DNA from: SZAS-3 sp964386785
GTDB taxonomy: Bacteria > Chlamydiota > Chlamydiia > Chlamydiales > JAAKFR01
Direction: 5' to 3'
DNA length: 30,830 nucleotides
Assembly: GCA_964386785.1 (NCBI GenBank)
Contig: CAYLUD010000016.1
Span: 1 to 30,830 of the forward strand
How positions within the stretch are numbered: position 1 is the first letter of the stretch; every line of letters starts with the position of its first letter. Below, piece after piece: positions 7,136-15,189 of this stretch. A program made the position numbers and the translations under genes. The notes beneath the pieces are model-generated. The model was given only the letters and a program-made list of their open reading frames with translations. It did not search any database and was not told the origin of the DNA.

Positions 7136-8116
7136 TTATGTGTGAAATCGTTGCTTGTTTTTATGGAACCATTTTTGATTGGTATCTGCTGGTGGCTGCT
7201 CGAAAGTGTCAGGGGTGGTTGGAATGGGCGTCCGTTGTGTGGTGTCGCCGAGAGTCTGAGCGGGTGGCTGCTCGAAAGTGTCAGGGGTGGTTGGAATGGG
7301 CGTCCGTTGTGTGGTGTCGCCGAGAGTCTGAGCGGGTGGCTGCTCGAAAGTGTCAGGGGTGGTTGGAATGGGCGTTCGCTTCAAATGGGGTGGCAGATTC
7401 GGATCACTGTCTTCTAATTCTTCGCCAGTGGTTTCTATGGGTGAGTCTCCGATTAATGTAAGATATTCAGGTTCCCTCACTGTCATGCGTTGATAGGGCT
7501 CATAGATTTGTGAAGGTTCCGTGTTTTGCAGGAGAGATGGTGCAAATAATAAAGATCGAGTGGGACAAGTAGGAGGAGGGAGGGAGGGCTCTGGCGTCTG
7601 CTCCAATATACGGGCTGCCGGAAGTAGTGTCCACTGTATATTAGGGGGTCTTGGTGGTAATGGGGGGGGGCTGTTGGGTGAAGAGGGAATCATAGAATAA
7701 TGAGAACCAGGTATGGAATCGTAAGTAGGTTCGTCTTCCACTTGTGTTGGTGGTTGTGCGCAGGTATCTTTGGTTATTGGAAGGGGAGTCCGCTTTAAGG
7801 TATCCCCAATAGTAGGAACAGGTGTCCGCTTCACAATGCGCTCTAGGGTGCTATAGATCTTATATAGACTTGAGATGAAGGATCCCGTGCTATTGGAAAA
7901 ATAACCAGATTCAGAGGATTGCCCGCCATCGGATAGGTTGAGAATTTCTAACGAATAGGATCGATGACGTGTCTCGGGCTGCCGATACTCGCGCATCTGT
8001 TGTAGAATGCTCTTTGCGAGGACAGTAGTGGATAGATCTGTACGGGAGTATCCTCCATTATGGAGGGTATCCCCTGCCATGTGATGTGGTGTGGGCCCGA
8101 GTGGTTGTATCCCCAT
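7136..8116 (-). CDS. proline-rich tandem-repeat protein with EPxY and SH3-ligand motifs, candidate secreted effector
   Basis: 326 aa, no family recognised, no membrane helix, probably largely disordered. Visible motifs are tyrosines in EPTYDSIP (129-136), QIYEPY (203-208) and EPEYLTLI (215-222), similar in style to the EPIYA-like sites of bacterial effectors phosphorylated by host kinases. SPPPLPPRPP (149-158) fits the class II SH3 ligand PxxPxR. The C-terminal third (247-310) has 2.6 copies of a 24-residue unit beginning RTPIPTTPDTFEQPP. Older relatives of the unit are at 97-123 (RTPVPTIGDT, RTPLPITKDT). The start is the farthest ATG and has no clear ribosome site; Met13 is an alternative. 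It converges on the ankyrin-HECT gene. Function is inference from motifs; by analogy, a type III effector acting on host signalling adaptors. Confidence 0.6.
   Translation of the reverse strand: MGIQPLGPTPHHMAGDTLHNGGYSRTDLSTTVLAKSILQQMREYRQPETRHRSYSLEILNLSDGGQSSESGYFSNSTGSFISSLYKIYSTLERIVKRTPVPTIGDTLKRTPLPITKDTCAQPPTQVEDEPTYDSIPGSHYSMIPSSPNSPPPLPPRPPNIQWTLLPAARILEQTPEPSLPPPTCPTRSLLFAPSLLQNTEPSQIYEPYQRMTVREPEYLTLIGDSPIETTGEELEDSDPNLPPHLKRTPIPTTPDTFEQPPAQTLGDTTQRTPIPTTPDTFEQPPAQTLGDTTQRTPIPTTPDTFEQPPADTNQKWFHKNKQRFHT
7192..7379 (-). repeat. 72-bp tandem repeat, ~2.6 copies
   Basis: Copies start at 7192, 7264 and 7336. The first two are identical over 72 bases. The third runs about 44 bases before diverging. 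72 is a multiple of three, so copy-number change adds or removes 24 residues without breaking the frame of the minus-strand gene. Confidence 0.93.
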
Positions 8117-8287
8117 ACAATTAATGCTAACAAAAATAATATTGCAAATATTTAAAATGCGTATTTATAAATATTTGATGTATTTTTTCTTTATTTTTGT
8201 TGCATAGCAGTCGTGAATCTTATTAAGATTTTTACATAGGGGATCAGTGGGACTAGGCTCACAATCCTTCCTAGTAGGTAGGGGGAT

Positions 8288-9493
8288 TCAAATAGATCGG
8301 GCTAGACGGAGAGCCCGCTGAATAGCCCCTTCTACCCCGGTTCCTAGGCAACCACTACCTATATAGATCACTCCATTTGGGAGATAAGACTGGAGTGTCG
8401 TCAGGCGGTCTAGATATCCTAGCTCATACTTGGGAAGAGCGTATTGAGCCAGAGAAGACTGAATCCAATCAGGTTTTGATGGGATCTGACACCACTCCAT
8501 AGTGATATGGAGTGCGATCTCCCTAGCCTCTTGTTCTGTAATTTCTCCAGGAAAGAAGGCTGTGATTCTTGTTGCTCCAGGTTGAGTTGGAAATAGAGCA
8601 CTATCAAAGGTCATCCCCATCAAATGGGTACTCATCGAACTGGGTACAAGAAAGCCATATCCCCGATGACGTAAACAGTCATGGTGCCAGCCTAAATGCA
8701 CTAAACGTAATGAAACATAGGGAATAGAGGGAATCTCCATTAGGGGAGCCACGCGCCATGCTGGCAAAGCTAGGAGAATCAGGTCTCCTTCAATAGCTGT
8801 GGTGCCACTCTCTACAACACCTGTTTGAAACGAGGTCATGGGGGTATTCAACAAAGTAGATGGAATATGGTGGGATAGGGCTTGGACTAATGTCTCCATG
8901 CCTTCTTGAAAAGAAAACAAAGCCTGGGAGGTCCGTAATGAAGCAAGCAGAGAAGGAATCACGCTACCTTTTGTTTGATCTAGAGCCCAGAGTCTAGGAA
9001 AGCAGCATGAGGTAGATAGCTCTTCTATGGAACTACCAAAAATACCTCGAACCATGGGATCTATAAATGAACGAGTCCAATTCTCACCAAAATGACGACG
9101 TGAAAACGCTCCAATCGATTCTTCTTGGCGTGGTTGAGGACGCTGTTTCCAATCGCAGAGGATAGCAGAACATACCCCCCCACGTAGTGCATGCCGCATA
9201 GAAAAAGGTTCTAACTGATTGTGATGGACGATAAATTTTTTGGACGCAGCCTTTGTAGATCGCAAGAGAGGTAATCCCAGTTCCTTCACTAAAGCAAGGG
9301 TTTCTTGATGCTGACTACGAATGGCCCTGGGTCCTGCTTCAAATAGAAAATCGGAATGTTGTAGCGTCCGAATCCATCCCCCTAAACGAGGTGAGGCTTC
9401 CATGAGAACCGTTTCGTGATGACGTAATGCATACGCCAGAGTCATCCCTGTGATGCCTCCTCCTACAATCACGATTTTCTTTTTTCTTTTCAT
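8288..9493 (-). CDS. hemG: protoporphyrinogen/coproporphyrinogen oxidase, FAD-dependent (PPOX/HemY type)
   Basis: 401 aa, somewhat shorter than the ~450-470 usual for the PPOX family. It oxidises a porphyrinogen to the porphyrin, the step next to last in protoheme synthesis. The N-terminal Rossmann dinucleotide site is KIVIVGGGITGM (6-17), followed by an acidic residue (LMEASPRLGGW) and EAGPRAIR. The C-terminal FAD-contact segment is YIGSGCLGTGVEGAIQRALRLA. Chlamydia annotation calls this gene hemG, although the protein belongs to the oxygen-using HemY family and not to the flavodoxin-like E. coli HemG. AGGGGC lies just upstream of ATG 9493. It is the last gene of alaS-mfd-hemE-hemN-hemG, 58 bases after hemN. 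Confidence 0.9.
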   Translation of the reverse strand: MKRKKKIVIVGGGITGMTLAYALRHHETVLMEASPRLGGWIRTLQHSDFLFEAGPRAIRSQHQETLALVKELGLPLLRSTKAASKKFIVHHNQLEPFSMRHALRGGVCSAILCDWKQRPQPRQEESIGAFSRRHFGENWTRSFIDPMVRGIFGSSIEELSTSCCFPRLWALDQTKGSVIPSLLASLRTSQALFSFQEGMETLVQALSHHIPSTLLNTPMTSFQTGVVESGTTAIEGDLILLALPAWRVAPLMEIPSIPYVSLRLVHLGWHHDCLRHRGYGFLVPSSMSTHLMGMTFDSALFPTQPGATRITAFFPGEITEQEAREIALHITMEWCQIPSKPDWIQSSLAQYALPKYELGYLDRLTTLQSYLPNGVIYIGSGCLGTGVEGAIQRALRLARSI

Positions 9494-9551
9494 GAGAAGC
9501 CCCTGATTTTTTGTGGTCTGCTTGGTTTACAAGTCTTTTCCTGTTTTTCTA

Positions 9552-10910
9552 TTAAATAGAAGAAGAAAAACGACTAGGATCGTGTAGGTAGTGGTCGAAT
9601 ACAGAGGCAATATTCCGTACAAAGAGCTCTCCCAAAGGAGTAGTATGGAGTCGATCAGGACCATCCATGAGTAGTCCTTCCTGAACCAGATTGCCTATCT
9701 TGGGGAGAAGGTCAGAAAAATAGTTTTCAAACAAAATTCCATATTTGTGATGAAATTGTTGTTTATCAATTTCAAATCGACACATCAAAGATTGAATTAC
9801 ATCACGACGCAGTAGATCCTCGTCCGATAGAATACATCCTCTAACTACTGGAAGGTGATTTTGGTGAATCTGTTCATAATACAGAGGGAGATCTTTCGTA
9901 TTTTGCGCATAACAGCGGTCTAGCATGCTGATTGCTGTACTTCCAATACCTACCAGATACGGGGTGTGCGCAATCGTGTAACCTTGAAAATTGCGCCAGA
10001 GCGTTTTGTTTTGATAGGAGATTGCTAGCGGATCAGTCTGCTTAGCAAAATGATCCATGCCAATTGCTTGATATCCACCATTCACAAGGGCAGTACGAGC
10101 TTGCGTATAGAGACAGAATTTTTCCTCTAATGAAGGTAACGATTGGGGGCGAATGGCTTTCTGGTGCAGTTTGAGTTCTGGTAAGTGGGCGTAAGAAAAC
10201 AAAGCAATGCGATCCGGAGCCCAGACAAGTGCTTCTGCAATGGTTTGTGCAAAGCTTTCTCTCGTTTGATAAGGGAGCCCATAGATGAAATCCATATTGA
10301 TGCTAACAAATCCTAGCTCTCTAGCCAGATCAAAGGTGGACTGCGTCATATCCCGAGTTTGGTGGCGCCGAACGGCTGCCTGGACACGAGGATTGGTATC
10401 CTGCACCCCTAAGCTAATACGGTCAAAACCGAGGCGCCGTAGTGCTTTTAGTTTTTCTCCACCATCTGCTACCACAGTACGAGGATCGACTTCAATAGCG
10501 CACTCTTTGAGTCCCTCACTGATACAATTTGCACGAATTGTATTCATGATCTTATCTAAAAGGGGTATGGATAGCTGAGTCGGCGTGCCTCCTCCAAAAT
10601 GGATGTGCGAAATGGAAAGTCGGTCCTTGCTACATTGAGAGAGTAACTCGATTTCTCGACAGAGGGCAGCCACATAGCGTTCTTCGTTTTCAGGTTTGCG
10701 ATTTAAGACTACATTACAGGCACAGTAGAGACACATGGATTGACAAAAAGGAATATGCACGTACAAAGAAATGGGGGACTCGATCGCATGAATGTGTGCT
10801 GCATACTCTGAAGATGCTAATGAGCCCCAGCAGGGAGCTGTAGGGTAACTCGTGTAACGAGGCACGGACCGATGCTGACGTAATAATAGCTGTGGGTCTA
10901 ATGGCTCCAT
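9552..10910 (-). CDS. hemN: oxygen-independent coproporphyrinogen III oxidase
   Basis: 452 aa, essentially the full HemN length. It is a radical SAM enzyme that decarboxylates two propionates of coproporphyrinogen III to give protoporphyrinogen IX. The N-terminal trip-wire region PRYTSYPTAP (17-26) is typical of true HemN rather than HemW. The 4Fe-4S site is C56-x3-C60-x2-C63 in HIPFCQSMCLYCAC, with the following Cys65 also as in HemN. HFGGGTPTQL and DFIYGLPYQT are the next family motifs. The C-terminal HemN domain contains LMCRFEID. It overlaps the end of hemE by 13 bases, so translation is probably coupled, and it feeds hemG directly downstream. Confidence 0.95.
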   Translation of the reverse strand: MEPLDPQLLLRQHRSVPRYTSYPTAPCWGSLASSEYAAHIHAIESPISLYVHIPFCQSMCLYCACNVVLNRKPENEERYVAALCREIELLSQCSKDRLSISHIHFGGGTPTQLSIPLLDKIMNTIRANCISEGLKECAIEVDPRTVVADGGEKLKALRRLGFDRISLGVQDTNPRVQAAVRRHQTRDMTQSTFDLARELGFVSINMDFIYGLPYQTRESFAQTIAEALVWAPDRIALFSYAHLPELKLHQKAIRPQSLPSLEEKFCLYTQARTALVNGGYQAIGMDHFAKQTDPLAISYQNKTLWRNFQGYTIAHTPYLVGIGSTAISMLDRCYAQNTKDLPLYYEQIHQNHLPVVRGCILSDEDLLRRDVIQSLMCRFEIDKQQFHHKYGILFENYFSDLLPKIGNLVQEGLLMDGPDRLHTTPLGELFVRNIASVFDHYLHDPSRFSSSI

Positions 10911-11896
10911 GCCTCAGTCGTCCTCTTATGAACTGTATCAATCAACCAGCGGACCGTATCGATCGGAGTTTCGGGCAAAATGCCATGTCCAAGATTGCAG
11001 ATCCATCGTCCTCGTAGAGCCTCGTGATGTAACCAAGGTTGCAGGACGTGCTGAATATCTTGTTTTGAACCAAACAGAAAAGAAGGATCTAGGTTGCCTT
11101 GCACGGCAATAGTAGGGGGGATCACCTTCGCTGCTTCTATTAGGGATCCATTCCAGTATAAGCTGAGTCCTTGTGGAGATAGATCGATCAAATCCTGCAT
11201 ATACAAAAAACTGGCAGAAGAAAAGAGCAGCGTAGGTACTCTTCCATTGATATGCTGTAGAATACGCTGCAGCGGGGGAAGGGCCCATGTGCGGAAAGCA
11301 GTAGGCGATAAATGGTGAGCTGCGGAGTCAAACAGTTGGATGGCATGCACTCCATGAGCAATTTGGATATCGAGATAATGGAGGGTTTCTTCCGTAATCT
11401 GTTCCATCCAAGAAGACATCAGGAGCTGCTCTTCTAGTAGCCTTCTTTTTGTTTTTAGACAGCTTTTGGATGAGCCCCCCTCGACTAAAAAACTGAGTAG
11501 GGTGAAAGGACCCCCAGCAAATCCAATCAGAGGAACCTTCAGTTGGGTTTGTAATGTAGCAATAGCCTCCTGAATCGCTGGATACTCCCCTTTCGTAGAA
11601 CGCACTTCCGTACACGTAATCACGGGGCCGACGCCCTCGGCAAAGTGATAGGGCACTTGTAGACCGTCCAAAACCATCAGGATATCACTAAATAAGATCG
11701 CAGCATCTACATCGAGACCTTCCTGAATAGGTAGTTGGGTTATGGTAGCAATACGTTCCGCATCATGGAAGAGATCATATAGGGGGCGGCCTTGCTTTTC
11801 GCGGAGGTAGTTAGGTAGAAACCGGCCCGCTTGTCTCATGAACCAAATCGGCACTCGTCCCGTGTTGCGTCCAGCCAGTGCATCCAAAAAAGTCAT
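10898..11896 (-). CDS. hemE: uroporphyrinogen decarboxylase
   Basis: 332 aa (family ~340-355). It decarboxylates the four acetate side chains of uroporphyrinogen III to coproporphyrinogen III in the cytosol. The signature RVPIWFMRQAGRFLPNY (14-30) contains the substrate-binding arginines, and AAILFSDILMVLDGLQVPY carries the catalytic aspartate in the SDIL motif. IGFAGGPFTLLSFLVEG and CNLGHGILPETP close the fold. Its ATG overlaps the mfd stop by four bases (ATGA), and hemN overlaps its own end, so the three genes form one transcription unit. Confidence 0.96.
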   Translation of the reverse strand: MTFLDALAGRNTGRVPIWFMRQAGRFLPNYLREKQGRPLYDLFHDAERIATITQLPIQEGLDVDAAILFSDILMVLDGLQVPYHFAEGVGPVITCTEVRSTKGEYPAIQEAIATLQTQLKVPLIGFAGGPFTLLSFLVEGGSSKSCLKTKRRLLEEQLLMSSWMEQITEETLHYLDIQIAHGVHAIQLFDSAAHHLSPTAFRTWALPPLQRILQHINGRVPTLLFSSASFLYMQDLIDLSPQGLSLYWNGSLIEAAKVIPPTIAVQGNLDPSFLFGSKQDIQHVLQPWLHHEALRGRWICNLGHGILPETPIDTVRWLIDTVHKRTTEAWSH

Positions 11897-14800
11897 GAGA
11901 TAGCTCCTTCATCATAAGGGTGCAGTATAGGAAAATTTCGACTCAATAGATCTAAGATCTGAGTAGCAAGCTCACCGGGTGTTTTAGGAGAATGAAATAG
12001 AAGCGTGCGTACCACTTTTTGTTCCTTCGCCTTGTTTTTTTTGGAGGATCCATCTGTTTCATCAGAAGCAGATTGGCTGTGTAATTGCTCTGCATAGAGG
12101 GTAGAGTTTCCTACCTTGATAAGACGGAATGCATTGTGCACTCCAAACCAGCGAATTTTCGAAAATGCAGCTAAAAATACCACTTCGATTGGAGGAGGCC
12201 CGAATCGATCTTCCATTTCACTCACTAATAGATCCGCATCAGCTAAACAGTCCATATCCCCGAAACGTTGGTAGAAATCCATGCGGAGCGATACCTCTTC
12301 AATATAATTTTCAGGAATTCGAGCTGGATAGGGGAGCTCTAATTTCAAGTCAGTATGAAATAGGGGTTGTTGATTTTTTTCTAGTGCTCGGACTGTTTTT
12401 TTCAATAATTTGCAATAAAAATGAAATCCAATCGCTTGTACATGCCCAGATTGCTCCGTCCCTAAAATATTGCCAGCCCCACGCAACTCCAGATCGTGCA
12501 TCGCGATCTTCATCCCCGCTCCTTGTCCTGAAGAGGCAGCTAACGCAATAAGACGGCGGCGGGCAATTTCATTGAGGGTGGAGAGTTGAGAGACAAGAAA
12601 ATAACAATAGGCTTTGCGATTCCATCGCCCTACTCGCCCCCGCATCTGATACAATTCTGCCATTCCAAAACGATCCGCATGATCAATCAGAATGGTGTTC
12701 GCATTCGGAATGTCAATTCCGTTTTCAATGATAGAAGTGGCAACCAAGATATCCACCTGACCCGATTTAAAGCGGTGAAAAATACGGTCTAAGTCATCTC
12801 CTCCCATTTGTCCATGCGCAACGGTTACCGAGGCTCCAGGAACTAAACCCTGAATTCGATTGGCTAATTCAAATAATGTATCAATCCGATTATGAATCAC
12901 AAAAGCTTGCCCATCGCGAGCTAATTCGCGGAGAAGCGCATTTTTAATGACTTCATCATTTTTTTGGCAGACGACACTATGAATGGGTAAACGATCCTCA
13001 GGTGGTGTATTGATGCAAGAGAGTTGCCGGGCTCCAACCAACGAGAGATAGAGAGTACGTGGAATAGGCGTTGCGCTTAAGGTAAGACAGTCGACAGAGA
13101 TTTTTCGATTTTTCAGGGACTCTTTGGCCTTGACCCCAAATCGTTGCTCTTCATCAATGATCATTAACCCTAAATCATGAAAGACTACATCCTCATTCAG
13201 TAGGCGATGTGTGCCAATTACTAGGTCTACGGTCCCCTCACGCAATTGTGCAAGAATCTGTTGGATTTCTTTTGGCTTCTGCCATCGAGATAGCAGAGCC
13301 ATCCGAATCGGAAAGGTACTCATCCGAGCTTGGAAGGATTCATAGTGCTGTAATGCTAAGACGGTGGTCGGGACTAAGACTGCCACCTGTTTTTTGCCAT
13401 CCATCACTGCTTTAAAAGCAGCTCGCATCGCTACCTCTGTCTTACCATATCCCACATCTCCACAGATCAGACGATCCATAGGAAGCGGAGATTCCATATC
13501 AGCATAGACATTATGGATGGCACTCTTTTGATCCGGCGTTTCTTCATAAGGGAATGCTTCTTCAAATTCTTGAATCCATGTGCCAGAGGGAGGACACGCC
13601 GTACCGCCACGCGCCAAGCGCTCAGCTTGTAAATGGAGTAATTCCTTGGCGTAACCTAAAATGGCTTGTTCACTTTTTTCTCGAGAACGCTGCCATCGAC
13701 TGCTTCCCAAACTATGTAACTCAGGGCGTTCTTCACTTGTTCCAATATACTTCGTAATTAAGTGAGCCTGATCCATGGGGATATATAGCTTAGCCCCCTC
13801 CGCGTACTCAATCAGGAGGAATTCCGTCATCACACCCAAATGGTTGGGTTTTTTCTCAATGCCAAGAAAGCGGCCGATGCCGTTATTCATGTGGACAACA
13901 GTTTCTCCTGCATGTAGAGACAGTGTTTCACTGGCAGTACACTGTGAATAGCTGCGCTGCTTTTGTCTTCGTACATACTGGCGTCCGGTCCACTCACTCG
14001 AGGGAATCAGAGCATAGGGGGGATCTAAAAGAGCAAATCCAGCAGATAGATGACCTTGAAGAAAGGCTGCGTTGGGAAACTGTTGTTTCCAAATCTCCTC
14101 TTCCTGATGAAAGGAAGAGACAAAACAGAGAGGGATTGAGGCGTCAGCTAAGGATGCAAATAGGGATTGACCTTCCGTATCCTCTGGTAATCCAAGAGCT
14201 GCTCGTAAACTCAGGATTGGGGATCGCCATCGAGTGGCTGTAAACGTATGATCTAAACAAGGAAATTCCACCTGGACTCCTTTTTTGACTAAAGGGCCCA
14301 GACTTTCTAGGTTTGATTCTGCAAAAAAGAGAGTCGGACGATGGGCTAGTACGTGCAGGAGCTCGGGTAGCTCCATAAAACTCCGAGCCTTTTTGCTTAG
14401 CATGGACTTCATTTGCGCATATCGATCTTCCAAGTGAAGTAATTGATCCCACACTATTAAGGTGTTCGGAGCTACATAATCCAGTAAGGAAACTAATCCA
14501 GAAGCTTGATTCAAGAGTTCATATTCTTGCCCTGGAGTTAGAAAGATCTTCTGCACTCGAGAAATCGAGGTTTGAGCCATCGGATCGTAGGTACGTATCG
14601 AGCGAATCCGGTCTTCTACAAATTCAATGCGAAACGGATCAGGTGAATCTACCGGGTAGATATCGATCAGGCCACCACGAACAGCAAATTCGCCTTTGTC
14701 TGCTGCAATGGGTCGTTGGATGTACCCCATTTCTAAGAATTGGGCAGGAAGTAAAGAAAAGGGGAGCTCCTCTCCTACGGAGAGGGAAAAAAAAAGTTGT

Positions 14801-15189
14801 TTCAGTTGATCTTTAGGCAGTAACTTTTGAAGTAAGGACTGTAAACTACATACAATCAATTTTGGACTCGGATCCTCTATCAGATGGTGAAGGACTCGAT
14901 ACCGTTCTCCTACTCTGTCTGGGCTTGGGGGGACCTCTTCGTTAGGTAAAGATTCCCAAGCAGGAAACTCAAAGGGAGTAATCCCAAACAACGCTAAATC
15001 AGTAGACAGTTTTTCTGATTGCGTGATGAGTAGAATGGAGCTACCACGTGTTTGAAAGGCAGCAGCCAGTAAGAGAGCACGAGCAGACTCCCACACCTCT
15101 TCTACAACCAAGGAATGATCCTGGATGCATATAGAATCGAGGAAAGAAGATAACTTCGGATGTTTTAAGAGATTTGTGAGGGAATCCAT
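11893..15189 (-). CDS. mfd: transcription-repair coupling factor
   Basis: 1098 aa. Mfd is a DNA translocase that removes RNA polymerase stalled at lesions and recruits UvrA. The UvrB-like N-terminal region includes WESLPNEEVPPSPDRVGERY and the RGGLIDIYPVDSPDPFRIEF segment. An RNA-polymerase-interacting Tudor-like domain with VVHMNNGIGRFLGIEKK precedes the RecG-like helicase. The Walker A GDVGYGKT is near residue 573, the Walker B box is DEEQ near 678, then LSATPIPRTL and the motif VI QMRGRVGR. The TRCF C-terminal domain follows AGNILGTEQSGHVQAIGF. It overlaps alaS by 25 bases and hemE by four. The length is slightly below the 1150 of E. coli. All key motifs are present. Confidence 0.97.
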   Translation of the reverse strand: MDSLTNLLKHPKLSSFLDSICIQDHSLVVEEVWESARALLLAAAFQTRGSSILLITQSEKLSTDLALFGITPFEFPAWESLPNEEVPPSPDRVGERYRVLHHLIEDPSPKLIVCSLQSLLQKLLPKDQLKQLFFSLSVGEELPFSLLPAQFLEMGYIQRPIAADKGEFAVRGGLIDIYPVDSPDPFRIEFVEDRIRSIRTYDPMAQTSISRVQKIFLTPGQEYELLNQASGLVSLLDYVAPNTLIVWDQLLHLEDRYAQMKSMLSKKARSFMELPELLHVLAHRPTLFFAESNLESLGPLVKKGVQVEFPCLDHTFTATRWRSPILSLRAALGLPEDTEGQSLFASLADASIPLCFVSSFHQEEEIWKQQFPNAAFLQGHLSAGFALLDPPYALIPSSEWTGRQYVRRQKQRSYSQCTASETLSLHAGETVVHMNNGIGRFLGIEKKPNHLGVMTEFLLIEYAEGAKLYIPMDQAHLITKYIGTSEERPELHSLGSSRWQRSREKSEQAILGYAKELLHLQAERLARGGTACPPSGTWIQEFEEAFPYEETPDQKSAIHNVYADMESPLPMDRLICGDVGYGKTEVAMRAAFKAVMDGKKQVAVLVPTTVLALQHYESFQARMSTFPIRMALLSRWQKPKEIQQILAQLREGTVDLVIGTHRLLNEDVVFHDLGLMIIDEEQRFGVKAKESLKNRKISVDCLTLSATPIPRTLYLSLVGARQLSCINTPPEDRLPIHSVVCQKNDEVIKNALLRELARDGQAFVIHNRIDTLFELANRIQGLVPGASVTVAHGQMGGDDLDRIFHRFKSGQVDILVATSIIENGIDIPNANTILIDHADRFGMAELYQMRGRVGRWNRKAYCYFLVSQLSTLNEIARRRLIALAASSGQGAGMKIAMHDLELRGAGNILGTEQSGHVQAIGFHFYCKLLKKTVRALEKNQQPLFHTDLKLELPYPARIPENYIEEVSLRMDFYQRFGDMDCLADADLLVSEMEDRFGPPPIEVVFLAAFSKIRWFGVHNAFRLIKVGNSTLYAEQLHSQSASDETDGSSKKNKAKEQKVVRTLLFHSPKTPGELATQILDLLSRNFPILHPYDEGAIS

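Noticed and set aside
7192..7379. Possible CRISPR array
   Set aside because: Units are directly adjacent 72-bp tandem copies without variable spacers, inside a coding frame.
7126..7461. Plus-strand frames with a Trp-rich repeated unit
   Set aside because: They are the opposite strand of the 72-bp repeats. The minus frame is far longer and has meaningful motifs.
8217..8231. AATCTT-ATT-AAGATT hairpin with T tail on the plus strand
   Set aside because: A/T-only, and no plus-strand gene lies upstream to be terminated. Likely chance in AT-rich DNA.
12129..14452. Several 60-140 codon frames within mfd on either strand
   Set aside because: Shadows of a strongly conserved 1098-aa gene with intact motifs.
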